This document shows, in pieces, positions 8,430 to 17,182 of a DNA stretch of 64,000 nucleotides. The stretch spans positions 235,674-299,673 of the forward strand of contig NZ_DFBS01000012.1 in assembly GCF_002366715.1 (NCBI RefSeq), given 5' to 3'. Position 1 is the first letter of the stretch, and the number at the start of each line of letters is the position of its first letter. Source of the stretch: Halomonas sp. UBA3074 (GTDB lineage Bacteria; Pseudomonadota; Gammaproteobacteria; Pseudomonadales; Halomonadaceae). Under the pieces are notes generated by a model that saw only the letters and a list, made by a program, of their open reading frames with translations, made no database searches and was not told the origin of the DNA. Position numbers and translations under genes: made by a program.

Positions 8430-9404
8430 TTAGCCGAGCAGGTGCTCAACGGCAGCACGCTCTTCGCGCAGTTCTTTCTCAGTCGCTTTCATCTTCTCTT
8501 CGCTGAAGGCGTCGATTTCGAAGCCTTGAACGATTTCATACTTGCCACCCTGGCAACGCACTGGGTAGGAGTAGATGATGCCTTCTTCAATGCCGTAGCT
8601 GCCGTCAGACGGAATTGCCATGCTGACGATGCCTTTGGAACCCAGCGCCCAGTCGTGCATGTGGTCGATGGCGGAAGAAGCAGCAGAAGCGGCTGAGGAG
8701 GCGCCACGTGCTTTGATGATCGCCGCGCCGCGCTGCTGCACGGTGGGGATGAAGTCGTTTTCGTACCAGTCGCGCTCGACCAGATCAAAAGCGGCTTTGC
8801 CGTCGACTTTGCACTGGGCCAGATCCGGATACTGGGTGGCACTGTGGTTGCCCCAGATGATCATGTTTTCAACGTCAGTGACGTGCTTGCCGGTTTTCTG
8901 TGCCAACTGGGTCAGCGCGCGGTTGTGGTCCAGACGCGTCATCGCGGTGAACTGACCTGCGTCCAGGTCCGGCGCGTTGCAAGAAGCAATCAGCGCGTTG
9001 GTGTTAGCCGGGTTACCGACGACCAGCACTTTCACGTCACGGTTAGCGTGATCGTTCAGCGCTTTACCTTGAACGGAGAAGATCGCGGCGTTGGCTTCCA
9101 GCAGGTCTTTACGCTCCATGCCCGGGCCACGCGGACGTGCGCCTACCAGCAGAGCGAAGTCGGCGTCTTTGAACGCGACGTTCGGGTCATCGGTGGCAAC
9201 GATGTCTTGAACCAGCGGGAAGGCACAGTCATTGACTTCCATTACCACGCCGTTCAGGGCGTCCATTGCCTGGGGAATTTCCAGAAGCTGGAGAATGACA
9301 GGCTGATCCGGCCCCAACATGTCGCCAGCGGCGATGCGGAAAATAAGAGAATAGCTGATCTGACCGGCGCCGCCGGTAATCGCAATACGTACTGGATCTT
9401 TCAT
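8430..9404 (-). CDS. mdh: Malate dehydrogenase (NAD-dependent)
   Basis: TCA-cycle enzyme interconverting malate and oxaloacetate. About 324 residues, the size of the class found in Pseudomonas relatives, Burkholderia and animal cytosol, rather than the 312-residue enteric form. Visible motifs are the Rossmann glycines ITGGAGQISYS, the mobile-loop arginines in GARPRGPGMERKD, VVGNPANTNA, TRLDHNRA with the catalytic-site Asp/Arg, and the proton-relay histidine in IIWGNHSATQYPD. Two adjacent ATG codons follow AAGGAGCA; I chose the second (9404) because its spacing from the ribosome-binding site is better. A strong terminator follows the gene. Monocistronic. Confidence 0.96.
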   Translation of the reverse strand: MKDPVRIAITGGAGQISYSLIFRIAAGDMLGPDQPVILQLLEIPQAMDALNGVVMEVNDCAFPLVQDIVATDDPNVAFKDADFALLVGARPRGPGMERKDLLEANAAIFSVQGKALNDHANRDVKVLVVGNPANTNALIASCNAPDLDAGQFTAMTRLDHNRALTQLAQKTGKHVTDVENMIIWGNHSATQYPDLAQCKVDGKAAFDLVERDWYENDFIPTVQQRGAAIIKARGASSAASAASSAIDHMHDWALGSKGIVSMAIPSDGSYGIEEGIIYSYPVRCQGGKYEIVQGFEIDAFSEEKMKATEKELREERAAVEHLLG

Positions 9405-9635
9405 CATTGCTCCTTGATAGGTTCGCCTAGGGATGGTTCTCGCCTGAGGAGTGGCTCAACAGAACTCAAGACGCAAAGATGGTATGCCCAGTCGAGCAAA
9501 AACTCAATCAGACATGAGACGACTACCCATTTAGCACACTTACCCTTCTCGCGACGGCCTGACCCTCGCTGAAAAGGCCGAGTTGCGCTATGGTGTCTTC
9601 GGCTTAACGCCCTCCTTTCTTGTAATGCTAAGGAC

Positions 9636-10769
9636 ATGGACGCCCCCATGCGACGAATTCCCTTCTCTTACGCTTTGGCTAGCCTATTAATGCTGGCGCT
9701 GGTGATATGGCTCGCTTTTGGTAATTTTCAACGTTTTCAAACCACCGCACCGGATGCTTCTCCCCGCAGCGAGTCAGGGCCACGGGTAGAGATTTCAGTA
9801 CAACAAAGCACGCCGTTCATTCCCCAACAGATCATTCAGGGACAGTTGACCGCTGCACGCGAAGCCACCCTTCGTGCCAGCGTCGCGGGCTTCGTAGCTG
9901 AAAAGCCGGTAGCGCAGGGTAGCCGCGTTGAAGAAGGCGACACCTTACTGGTATTGGATAACGACGCCCTGCCCGAGCAACTGCAGCAGGCCCAGGACGA
10001 ACTCGCCGTCGCCGAGGCGGAGTATGCCGGTGCGCGTAACCTGCGCCAACGCGAATTGATATCGCAGCCGGAGCTGCTGCGCCTGCAGAGCGCTTTGAGC
10101 GCCAGCGCCGCCTCGGTCGCTCAGCTACAAAAACAGCTGGATGACAGCCGCCCCACCGCACCATTTGACGGCGTGCTTAACCGCGTGCAGGTGGAACTGG
10201 GCGATTTACTCCAACCTGGTGAAGAGTGGGGTCAACTGGTGGATGACCGCCGTTTGAAGGGCGCGGCCTGGGTGTCTCAGCAGCAGGTAGGTGATTTGAG
10301 CGAAGGCTTGCCGGTCACCGCGCGACTACTCAATGGCGATCATTTAGAGGGTGAATTGACGTTTATTAGCCACCGCGCCGAAGAGGCCACTCGCACCTTT
10401 TACATCGAAGCCACGCTGGATAACCCTGCTGGTAAGCGCCTTGCTGGCGGTAGTGCAGAGCTGACGATTACGCTGCCGCCCCGCCAAGTGCACACCCTGT
10501 CGCCCGCCCTGCTTAGTTTGAACAGTGAGGGCCAACTGGCGGTCAAGCACCTGGATAAGAACGATCAGGTGCAGCAGACCGCCGTGGAACTGGTGAGCGC
10601 CGATATTCAGCGCGCCTATGTCACCGGCCTGCCTGACCCGCTGCGTTTGATCACGCTGGGCGCGGGGATGGTAGACGTCGGCGAATCGGTGACGCCGGTG
10701 CCTACTGAAGAAGCCACTATCACGCAATCGCAAACCGGCCAGGATAGCGTTCATGCGCCAGTTGATTAA
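9636..10769 (+). CDS. RND efflux periplasmic adaptor (MexA/AcrA-type)
   Basis: Periplasmic adaptor (membrane fusion) subunit, 377 residues, of a tripartite resistance-nodulation-division pump. An N-terminal hydrophobic anchor (about residues 10-28) precedes a biotinyl-lipoyl-like region (EATLRASVAGFVAEKPVAQG near 75-95 and RPTAPFDGVLNRVQVELGD near 172-190). A short alpha-helical hairpin lies between them (about 105-165), followed by a beta-barrel region. The hairpin is shorter than in AcrA. Its 3' end overlaps the permease start by 17 bases, so the two are coupled. No outer-membrane channel gene or local regulator is adjacent. The start choice between 9636 and the ATG 12 bases later is uncertain. 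Confidence 0.88.
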   Translation: MDAPMRRIPFSYALASLLMLALVIWLAFGNFQRFQTTAPDASPRSESGPRVEISVQQSTPFIPQQIIQGQLTAAREATLRASVAGFVAEKPVAQGSRVEEGDTLLVLDNDALPEQLQQAQDELAVAEAEYAGARNLRQRELISQPELLRLQSALSASAASVAQLQKQLDDSRPTAPFDGVLNRVQVELGDLLQPGEEWGQLVDDRRLKGAAWVSQQQVGDLSEGLPVTARLLNGDHLEGELTFISHRAEEATRTFYIEATLDNPAGKRLAGGSAELTITLPPRQVHTLSPALLSLNSEGQLAVKHLDKNDQVQQTAVELVSADIQRAYVTGLPDPLRLITLGAGMVDVGESVTPVPTEEATITQSQTGQDSVHAPVD

Positions 10770-13700
10770 CGCGGCGCTCGCCCATACCCGTACCACGCTG
10801 CTGCTATTAGTGAGTCTGCTACTGGCGGGCATCACCGCGTGGCAGATGATACCTAAAGAAGCCAATCCCGACGTCACCATTCCGATGATTTACGTTTCGC
10901 TGTCGCTCGAGGGCGTAAGCCCCGAGGATGGCGAGCGACTGCTGATTCGCCCCATGGAGCAGGAGCTGCGCGGCATTGAAGGGTTGCGCAAGTTTACCGC
11001 TCAATCAAGCGAAGGCCATGGCTCGATCACGCTGGAATTCGACCCTGGCTTTGACCCCGATACCGCGCTCACCGACGTGCGTGATCGTGTTGATATTGCC
11101 CGTAGCGAGCTGCCTGACGAGGCCGATGAGCCGCGCGTCATGGAGGTCAACGTCTCGGAATTCCCGGTATTAACCATTGGCCTCTCAGGGCAGTTGGATA
11201 CCCGCGAACGCATGACGATAGCCCGACGACTGCAGGAAGAGATCGAAGGCATCGCCGATGTGCTGGAAGTCGACATAGCCGGTGAGCGGGAAGACCTGCT
11301 GGAAATCGTTGTGGATCCGCTGGTGCTCGAAAGCTACGGGGTCGATTTCGACGCGCTGTTCAATCAGGTGTCGCGTAATAATCGCTTGGTGGCCGCTGGC
11401 AGTCTGGATACCGGCGCGGGACGTTTGGCATTAAAAGTCCCTGGTATTATTGAATCCCTTGAGGACGTCATGAATATGCCGGTCAAGGTGGATGAAGACC
11501 GCGTCGTCACCTTTGGCGATGTGGCATGGATTAACCCCACCTACAAAGAGCCGGAAGGCTTCGCCCGCATTGACGGCCAACCCGCCGTGGTACTGGAAAT
11601 TTCCAAGCGTGCCGGGGCCAATATCATCGCCACCATCGATGCGGTGCGCGAGCGTCTGGCACAAGCCGACGATTTGCTTCCCGAACAACTGCGTTTCACC
11701 ACCATTCTGGATGAGTCGACCACCGTTGAGAACATGCTCACCGAGCTGTTAAACAATGTGCTGACGGCTGTCGTACTGGTGCTGATCGTAGTGGTCGCGG
11801 CGATGGGCTGGCGAATGGCGCTGCTGGTGGGGCTTACTATTCCCGGCGCATTTTTAACCGGCATTCTACTGGTATGGGCGTTTGGATTTACGCTCAATAT
11901 CGTCGTGTTGTTTGCCCTGATTTTAGTGGCCGGCATGCTGGTCGATGGCGCCATCGTCGTCAGTGAGCTTGCCGACCGCTACCTGCGCGATGGTCAACCG
12001 TCCCATCAGGCATGGCTGAACGCCGCAGCGCGCATGAGCTGGCCGGTGATTGCCTCGACCGCCACGACGCTGGCGGTGTTCATTCCCCTGCTGTTCTGGC
12101 CCGGCGTGGTCGGTCAGTTCATGAAGTACCTGCCCGCCACCGTGATTTTGTGCCTGCTGGCGTCGCTAGCCATGGCGTTGGTATTTCTACCCACGCTTGG
12201 GCGCCTGTTTACCCGCCCTGCCGTGCAACAGACCGGCGCTAAGCAGGAGGTTACAACCACCTCGTTCGGGCGTGGCTACCGCCATCTCCTGGCCCGACTG
12301 CTCAAGCACCCCGCCTGGGTACTGCTGGTGACAGTACTGCTGATGGTACTGCTGTATGTCGGCTACGCGCGCTTCAATCACGGCGTCGATTTCTTCCCAG
12401 CCGTAGAGCCCGATAGCGCCCAGGTGCTGGTGCGCGCTCGGGGGGACTTCTCCGCCGAGGAGACCGACGCCATCGTGCAGCGAGTGGAAGCCAAGCTATC
12501 CGGCATGAGCGAAGTTCGGGCGCTTTATGCGCGCTCCTTTGCAGTGCCTAACGAGCAAATGGGCAGCGATGTGATCGGCATGCTGCAGTTCCAGTTCATC
12601 GACTGGCACGAGCGCCGCCCTGCCCAGGCAATCCTGGCTGACATGGCGGAACGTGCGGAAGATATTCCCGGCATTACGCTAGAGTTTCAGGAACAGGAGA
12701 TGGGGCCCGGCGGCGGCAAGCCGATTGTGCTGGAAGTCAGTGCCACCAACCCCGAGGTGGCCGATGCCGGAGTTAACCAACTGACCCAATTGATGCGTGA
12801 GCTGGGCGGCTTTACCGACATTCAGGATAACCGTAGCCTGCCGGGGGTGGAGTGGCGTGTAAACGTCGACCGGGAAGCGGCGGCACGCATGGGTACCGAT
12901 GTCACCACCATTGGTAGCGCGGTGCAACTGCTGACCACGGGCCTGCAGGTGGCGAGCTATCGCCCGCCTGAAGTCAGCGATGAGGTGGATATCCGCGTAC
13001 GCCTGCCACAAAACTGGCGCTCGCTGGATCAGCTAGAGCGCTTGACCATCAATACCCAGCGGGGGCAGGTGCCGATTTCACACTTTGTGACCCTGGAACC
13101 GGCACCGAAGGTGGGCACTCTTAACCGTATCGATGGCCGCCGGGCGATTACCATTGATGCCGATCTCGCGCCTGGCTACCTTGCCGATGAGCGCCTGCGT
13201 GCACTGCTCGAAGCAGGCAGCGACAGCCTGCCTGACGGTTTGATGGTCAATGTGGCAGGCGAGCAGGAGGATCAGCAGGAGTCGATGCAGTTCCTAGCCA
13301 GCGCCTTCATGATCGCGATTGGCCTGATGGCGCTGATTCTGGTCACTCAATTCAACAGCTTCTATCAGGCGGGGCTAGTGCTTTCAGCGATTGTGTTCTC
13401 CACCGCAGGGGTACTCATGGGCCTACTCATTACCGGCCAGGCGTTTGGTATTGTCATGGTGGGCATGGGCGTGATTGCCCTGGCGGGTATCGTGGTCAAT
13501 AACAATATTGTTTTGATCGATACCTACAACGAGCTGCGGGAAGAAGGCATGACGCCCGGCGAGGCGGCCTTAGAAGCTGGCTGCTTGCGCCTGCGCCCGG
13601 TGTTACTGACGGCGATTACCACAGTGCTGGGGCTAATGCCGATGGTGCTGGGCATCAATGTGGATCTGTTCACGCCAGCGCTTGGCTTCAACGCGCCCTC

Positions 13701-13824
13701 CGCCCAGTGGTGGACACAGATGTCGAGCGCCATCGCCGGCGGCCTGACCTTCGCCACTGCGCTGACGCTATTGCTCACGCCCTGTATGTTGGTGATTGGG
13801 GGGAAGTTAAGGCGTAGGGGGTGA
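10753..13824 (+). CDS. RND efflux permease subunit (AcrB-like)
   Basis: A 1023-residue inner-membrane proton-antiporter of the RND superfamily. The architecture is TM1, a large periplasmic loop, TM2-6, a second periplasmic loop, and TM7-12. TM4 reads GMLVDGAIVVSE, with one aspartate where HAE-1 drug pumps usually have two (VDDAIVV). The TM10 position normally occupied by lysine lies in GIVVNNNIVLID and appears to be Asn. The proton-relay set therefore differs from AcrB, while matching what many uncharacterised RND subfamilies show. Substrates cannot be assigned. Translationally coupled to the adaptor. An intergenic palindromic repeat and then the convergent rsd gene follow. Confidence 0.9.
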   Translation: MRQLINAALAHTRTTLLLLVSLLLAGITAWQMIPKEANPDVTIPMIYVSLSLEGVSPEDGERLLIRPMEQELRGIEGLRKFTAQSSEGHGSITLEFDPGFDPDTALTDVRDRVDIARSELPDEADEPRVMEVNVSEFPVLTIGLSGQLDTRERMTIARRLQEEIEGIADVLEVDIAGEREDLLEIVVDPLVLESYGVDFDALFNQVSRNNRLVAAGSLDTGAGRLALKVPGIIESLEDVMNMPVKVDEDRVVTFGDVAWINPTYKEPEGFARIDGQPAVVLEISKRAGANIIATIDAVRERLAQADDLLPEQLRFTTILDESTTVENMLTELLNNVLTAVVLVLIVVVAAMGWRMALLVGLTIPGAFLTGILLVWAFGFTLNIVVLFALILVAGMLVDGAIVVSELADRYLRDGQPSHQAWLNAAARMSWPVIASTATTLAVFIPLLFWPGVVGQFMKYLPATVILCLLASLAMALVFLPTLGRLFTRPAVQQTGAKQEVTTTSFGRGYRHLLARLLKHPAWVLLVTVLLMVLLYVGYARFNHGVDFFPAVEPDSAQVLVRARGDFSAEETDAIVQRVEAKLSGMSEVRALYARSFAVPNEQMGSDVIGMLQFQFIDWHERRPAQAILADMAERAEDIPGITLEFQEQEMGPGGGKPIVLEVSATNPEVADAGVNQLTQLMRELGGFTDIQDNRSLPGVEWRVNVDREAAARMGTDVTTIGSAVQLLTTGLQVASYRPPEVSDEVDIRVRLPQNWRSLDQLERLTINTQRGQVPISHFVTLEPAPKVGTLNRIDGRRAITIDADLAPGYLADERLRALLEAGSDSLPDGLMVNVAGEQEDQQESMQFLASAFMIAIGLMALILVTQFNSFYQAGLVLSAIVFSTAGVLMGLLITGQAFGIVMVGMGVIALAGIVVNNNIVLIDTYNELREEGMTPGEAALEAGCLRLRPVLLTAITTVLGLMPMVLGINVDLFTPALGFNAPSAQWWTQMSSAIAGGLTFATALTLLLTPCMLVIGGKLRRRG

Positions 13825-13855
13825 AAGGTGAATAGACTTGTAACTGCGAGCCCCC

Positions 13856-14001
13856 TCATGTCATTGCCAGCACCCTCATGTCATTGCGAGCGAAGCGAAG
13901 CAATCTCAGGGTTGTGCCACCGCTGAAGAGATTGCCGCGTCGCTCCGCTCCTCGCAATGACAGGTGAAGTGTCATTGCGAGCGAAGCGAAGCAATCTCAG
14001 G
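13856..14001. repeat. Palindromic intergenic repeat (TCATTGCGAGCG family), three arms
   Basis: Two direct copies of TCATTGCGAGCGAAGCGAAG followed by CAATCTCAGG flank one inverted copy (AGAGATTGCCGCGTCGCTCC, then GCTCCTCGCAATGACA). Neighbouring copies can pair into long hairpins. It lies exactly between the convergent RND permease and rsd genes and touches the rsd stop. The same family recurs at 33.45, 41.4, 50.5 and 61.2 kb. Confidence 0.85.
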
Positions 14002-14490
14002 TTAAGCAGGTGCTTTAGCGTTCTGCGGGCTGTGCGCGGCGTGCAGGCGCGCGATCAACTGGTCTTCCAGCGCAAAACGTTCCGTTAAGCCGCGGGCGAG
14101 ACGGTCGATCCAGGCAGGTAGGCGGGCAATATTTTGCTCGCAGCTAAGGGTGGAGCCGAAATCGGTATCAAACTCCAGCACCATCTCGGTCGACATTTCC
14201 AGACGCTCAAGCAGCTTCTCTGCGATAACCAGCGCAGCATCATCACCAAAGGCTTGTGCCTCTTCTGACAGCTGTGGATAGATCTCAAAGTGACCGGCGC
14301 TGATATAGTCCATCAACTGCTCACTGAAAGTATCAATAGGGGCTTTGCTTACGGCTTCCAGTTCGGCGTCACACGCTTCCTTCAACTCTATGAAGCTGAT
14401 CAATAGCTGACGACGTTGATCTAACCAGCGATCGATCAAAGTGTGCACGCCTCCCCAGCGCTCCAGGGCATTTTTGCAATCTTCGAGCAT
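14002..14490 (-). CDS. algQ: Rsd/AlgQ family anti-sigma-70 regulator
   Basis: A 162-residue cytoplasmic protein that binds sigma-70 region 4 and so frees core RNA polymerase for alternative sigma factors. In Pseudomonas the homologue AlgQ also affects alginate and pyoverdine genes. The N-terminus (MLEDCKNALERWGGVH then LIDRWLDQRRQLL) follows AlgQ closely, and the family block DYISAGHFEIYPQL lies near residues 65-78. The C-terminal ERFALEDQLIARLHAAH is also AlgQ-like. A palindromic repeat abuts the stop codon, so the 3' end of the transcript would carry a large hairpin. A possible small membrane-protein ORF lies upstream on the same strand. Confidence 0.9.
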   Translation of the reverse strand: MLEDCKNALERWGGVHTLIDRWLDQRRQLLISFIELKEACDAELEAVSKAPIDTFSEQLMDYISAGHFEIYPQLSEEAQAFGDDAALVIAEKLLERLEMSTEMVLEFDTDFGSTLSCEQNIARLPAWIDRLARGLTERFALEDQLIARLHAAHSPQNAKAPA

Positions 14491-14539
14491 GGGGCTTTCT
14501 CCTTAACTCACCTTTTTAACTGCGATCAACTAACCACTT

Positions 14540-14668
14540 TCAGTTAACAGCTATCAGCGTTAACAACCAGCCGCTTAGGGCAATGAACAGGGTTAGAGTC
14601 GCGCCTTCGACTATCGCTGTCAATCCCAGCAAGTACGGTTTCCTTGGTACTAAATGTTCATCCGCCAT
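14540..14668 (-). CDS. Possible 42-residue single-span membrane protein
   Basis: A short open frame starting MADEHLVPRKPYLLG. The stretch from about residue 13 to 40 is hydrophobic and long enough for one membrane span, with charged residues only at the N-terminal side. AGAAGAAAG lies six bases before the ATG as a weak ribosome-binding site. It ends 50 bp before the rsd/algQ start, on the same strand. I recognise no family. A chance frame cannot be excluded at this length; the polar start followed by a clean hydrophobic span is what makes it worth listing. Confidence 0.35.
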   Translation of the reverse strand: MADEHLVPRKPYLLGLTAIVEGATLTLFIALSGWLLTLIAVN

Positions 14669-14824
14669 AACGCTTTCTTCTATGGCACATGAGCACCGTT
14701 ATCAAGCCATGAAGCCTGTCCTTGCGTTGGGAATATTGATGCTCTCATCTTAACGTAGACATTGCGAGTGGCACCGGAGGCCGAGTAAGGAAAGTAAGCA
14801 TAAAATAATATTTTAAACATAAAT

Positions 14825-14862
14825 AATTTAAGCTTGAATTTTATTCCACCCCCTCCTATCTT
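14825..14862 (+). promoter_or_regulatory. Candidate promoter with overlapping operator for the aryl-CoA cluster
   Basis: An imperfect palindrome AATTTAAGCTTGAATT (14825-14840, 14 of 16 positions symmetric) overlaps a -35-like TTGAAT (14834-14839). This is followed, after a 17-bp spacer, by a -10-like TATCTT (14857-14862). The first gene of the cluster starts at 14897 with GGAG upstream. The palindrome is the size and style of MarR-family operators, and a MarR gene lies inside the cluster, so autorepression is the natural guess. The element sits in an unusually AT-rich stretch. Not proven. Confidence 0.5.
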
Positions 14863-14896
14863 CATAAAAGAGTGAGCTTTCCCATGGAGAATAAAA

Positions 14897-17182
14897 ATGA
14901 AAATCGCCTGCCTGGGCGGAGGGCCTGCTGGCCTCTACTTCGCCATCAGTATGAAACTGCAGGATCCTTCCCATGAGATCGTGGTGTTTGAACGCAACAG
15001 GGCAGACGATACCTTCGGCTGGGGCGTGGTACTGTCCGATGAGACTCTAGACAACCTGGCGGCCAACGACCCAGTCAGCGCCGAGCGCATTCGTGAACAT
15101 TTCGCCTACTGGGACGACATTGCCGTTGTGCATAACGGCGTTAAAACCGTGTCGACCGGCCATGGTTTCTGCGGCATTGGTCGCCGCCAACTGTTGATTC
15201 TGCTTCAAGAGCGCGCCCGGGATCTGGGTGTGGAAATGCGCTTTGAAACCGATGTGCAGGAGACCAGCGTCGATGCGTACCGGCGCGAGTTCGATATGGT
15301 GCTCGCCGCCGATGGTTTGAACTCCCGCACCCGCCAAACTTACGCCGAGCACTTCAAACCCGATATCGATGTACGAGCCTGCAAGTTTGTCTGGCTGGGT
15401 ACGCACCAGACCTTCAACGATGCCTTTACGTTTATTTTCGAGAAGACCGAGCATGGCTGGGTATGGGCCCATGCCTACCAGTTCGACAAGGACACCGCGA
15501 CCTTTATTGTCGAGTGCAGCGAAGATACCTGGCAGGCATTCGGTTTCGGTGAGCTGAATCAGCAGGAATCCATTGCGATCTGCGAACGCATCTTTGCCAA
15601 GCATCTGGGCGGCCATACGCTGATGACCAACGCCAATCATATACGCGGTTCGGCGTGGATCAACTTCCCCCGGGTACTCTGCGAGCGCTGGAGCTATGAG
15701 AATGTGGTGTTGATGGGTGATGCCGCGGCGACGGCACACTTTTCGATTGGCTCGGGCTCCAAGCTGGCCCTGGAGAGCGCCATCGCATTGGCCAATGTCT
15801 TGCACAGTGAACCCACCATGGCAGAGGCTTTCGCCCGCTACGAGGAGGAGCGCCGTTTCGAAGTGCTTCGCCTGCAGTCTGCGGCGCGCAACTCCACCGA
15901 GTGGTTTGAGCAGGTGGAGCGCTATCTGGATCTCGACCCGGTGCAGTTCAACTACTCCTTGCTCACCCGCTCTCAGCGCATTAGCCATGAAAACTTGCGG
16001 GTACGCGACCCACAATGGCTGGAGAGCGCCGAGCGCTGGTTTCAGACCCAGGCGGGCAACCCGGGCAGTGCCCGCGCCCCGATGTTTGCCCCTTACCAAC
16101 TGCGCGACATGACGCTGACCAACCGCGTCGTGGTTTCCCCCATGGCGCAGTACAAAGCCGTTGACGGCTGCCCGACCGATTGGCACTTCAGCCATTACGC
16201 CGAACGCGCCAAGGGCGGTGCAGGGCTGGTGTACACCGAAATGACCTGCATCAGTCCCACCGGACGCATTACACCCGGCTGCCCTGGTTTATACGCCCCG
16301 GAGCACGAAGCGGCGTGGAAACGCCTGAGTGACTTTGTACACTCAGAAACCCAGGCCAAGCTGTGTGCCCAAATTGGTCATTCCGGCCCCAAAGGCTCTA
16401 CCCAGCTTGGCTGGCAGGAAATGGACGCCCCACTTGCGGATGGCAACTGGCCGATAATGGCAGCGTCTAATGTGGCTTGGTCAGCGCGCAACCAAGTACC
16501 CAAAGCGATGGATCGCAATGATATGGACCGGGTGCGCGACGAGTTCGTGAGTGCCGCTCAGATGGCCTACCGCGCCGGGTTCGACATGATCGAGATACAC
16601 GCCGCCCACGGCTATCTGCTCTCTTCGTTCATTACCCCGCTGACCAACCACCGTGACGATGAGTATGGCGGCTCACTAGACAACCGACTGCGCTTTCCGC
16701 TGGAGGTGATCAACGCCGTGCGCAGCGTTTGGCCCGCCCACAAGCCGCTTTCGGTGCGCATTTCTGCCAACGACTGGTGCGATGATGAAGGCATCACCCC
16801 TGACGATGCAGTAGAGATCGCCAAGCGGCTGCGCGACGCGGAGGTGGATATCGTTGATGTTTCTGCCGGGCAAACCTCAACGCAGGCCAAACCTGTCTAT
16901 GGGCGCATGTTCCAGACGCCCTTCTCTGACCGGATTCGTAACGAAGCATCCATCGCCACCATGGCGGTGGGCAACATCTATCAGGCCGACCATGTGAATT
17001 CGATTTTGATGGCGGGGCGCGCCGACTTGGTGTGTATCGCCCGCCCACACCTGGCCGACCCTTACTGGCTGCTGCATGTGGCCGCCGGGCTGGGGGATCG
17101 CGAGGTGTCATGGCCCGCGCCCTACCGGGCAGGGGCGGATCAATTGCAGCGCTTGGCCGAACGTGGTGAGGGTTGGGTATGA
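14897..17182 (+). CDS. Bifunctional aryl-CoA monooxygenase/reductase (2-aminobenzoyl-CoA or salicylyl-CoA type)
   Basis: A 761-residue fusion. The N-terminal half (about 1-375) is a class A flavin monooxygenase, with GGGPAG at 7-12, the ADGLNSRTR DG-motif near 136-144 and GDAAATAHFSIGSG near 274-287. The C-terminal half (from about residue 395) is an old-yellow-enzyme TIM barrel with VVVSPMAQYKAVDG, HAAHGYLLSSF and DNRLRFPLEV. Size and order match 2-aminobenzoyl-CoA monooxygenase/reductase of Azoarcus evansii, which hydroxylates and then reduces the CoA-bound ring. The same architecture is also annotated as salicylyl-CoA 5-hydroxylase/oxidoreductase. The neighbouring aryl-CoA ligase and beta-oxidation genes fit either. 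First gene of the cluster, overlapping the SDR start as ATGA. Confidence 0.88.
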   Translation: MKIACLGGGPAGLYFAISMKLQDPSHEIVVFERNRADDTFGWGVVLSDETLDNLAANDPVSAERIREHFAYWDDIAVVHNGVKTVSTGHGFCGIGRRQLLILLQERARDLGVEMRFETDVQETSVDAYRREFDMVLAADGLNSRTRQTYAEHFKPDIDVRACKFVWLGTHQTFNDAFTFIFEKTEHGWVWAHAYQFDKDTATFIVECSEDTWQAFGFGELNQQESIAICERIFAKHLGGHTLMTNANHIRGSAWINFPRVLCERWSYENVVLMGDAAATAHFSIGSGSKLALESAIALANVLHSEPTMAEAFARYEEERRFEVLRLQSAARNSTEWFEQVERYLDLDPVQFNYSLLTRSQRISHENLRVRDPQWLESAERWFQTQAGNPGSARAPMFAPYQLRDMTLTNRVVVSPMAQYKAVDGCPTDWHFSHYAERAKGGAGLVYTEMTCISPTGRITPGCPGLYAPEHEAAWKRLSDFVHSETQAKLCAQIGHSGPKGSTQLGWQEMDAPLADGNWPIMAASNVAWSARNQVPKAMDRNDMDRVRDEFVSAAQMAYRAGFDMIEIHAAHGYLLSSFITPLTNHRDDEYGGSLDNRLRFPLEVINAVRSVWPAHKPLSVRISANDWCDDEGITPDDAVEIAKRLRDAEVDIVDVSAGQTSTQAKPVYGRMFQTPFSDRIRNEASIATMAVGNIYQADHVNSILMAGRADLVCIARPHLADPYWLLHVAAGLGDREVSWPAPYRAGADQLQRLAERGEGWV

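Noticed and set aside
8844..9572. A 242-codon plus-strand frame over mdh
   Set aside because: Antisense to mdh, which has complete catalytic motifs and its own terminator.
8844..9650. A regulatory RNA in the 230-bp mdh/RND intergenic region
   Set aside because: I looked for long stems or known riboswitch signatures and saw none; only ribosome-binding sites at each end are clear.
15047..16195. A 382-codon open frame antisense to the monooxygenase/reductase gene
   Set aside because: Shadow of a high-GC coding sequence; no recognisable motifs, and the plus-strand gene is unambiguous.
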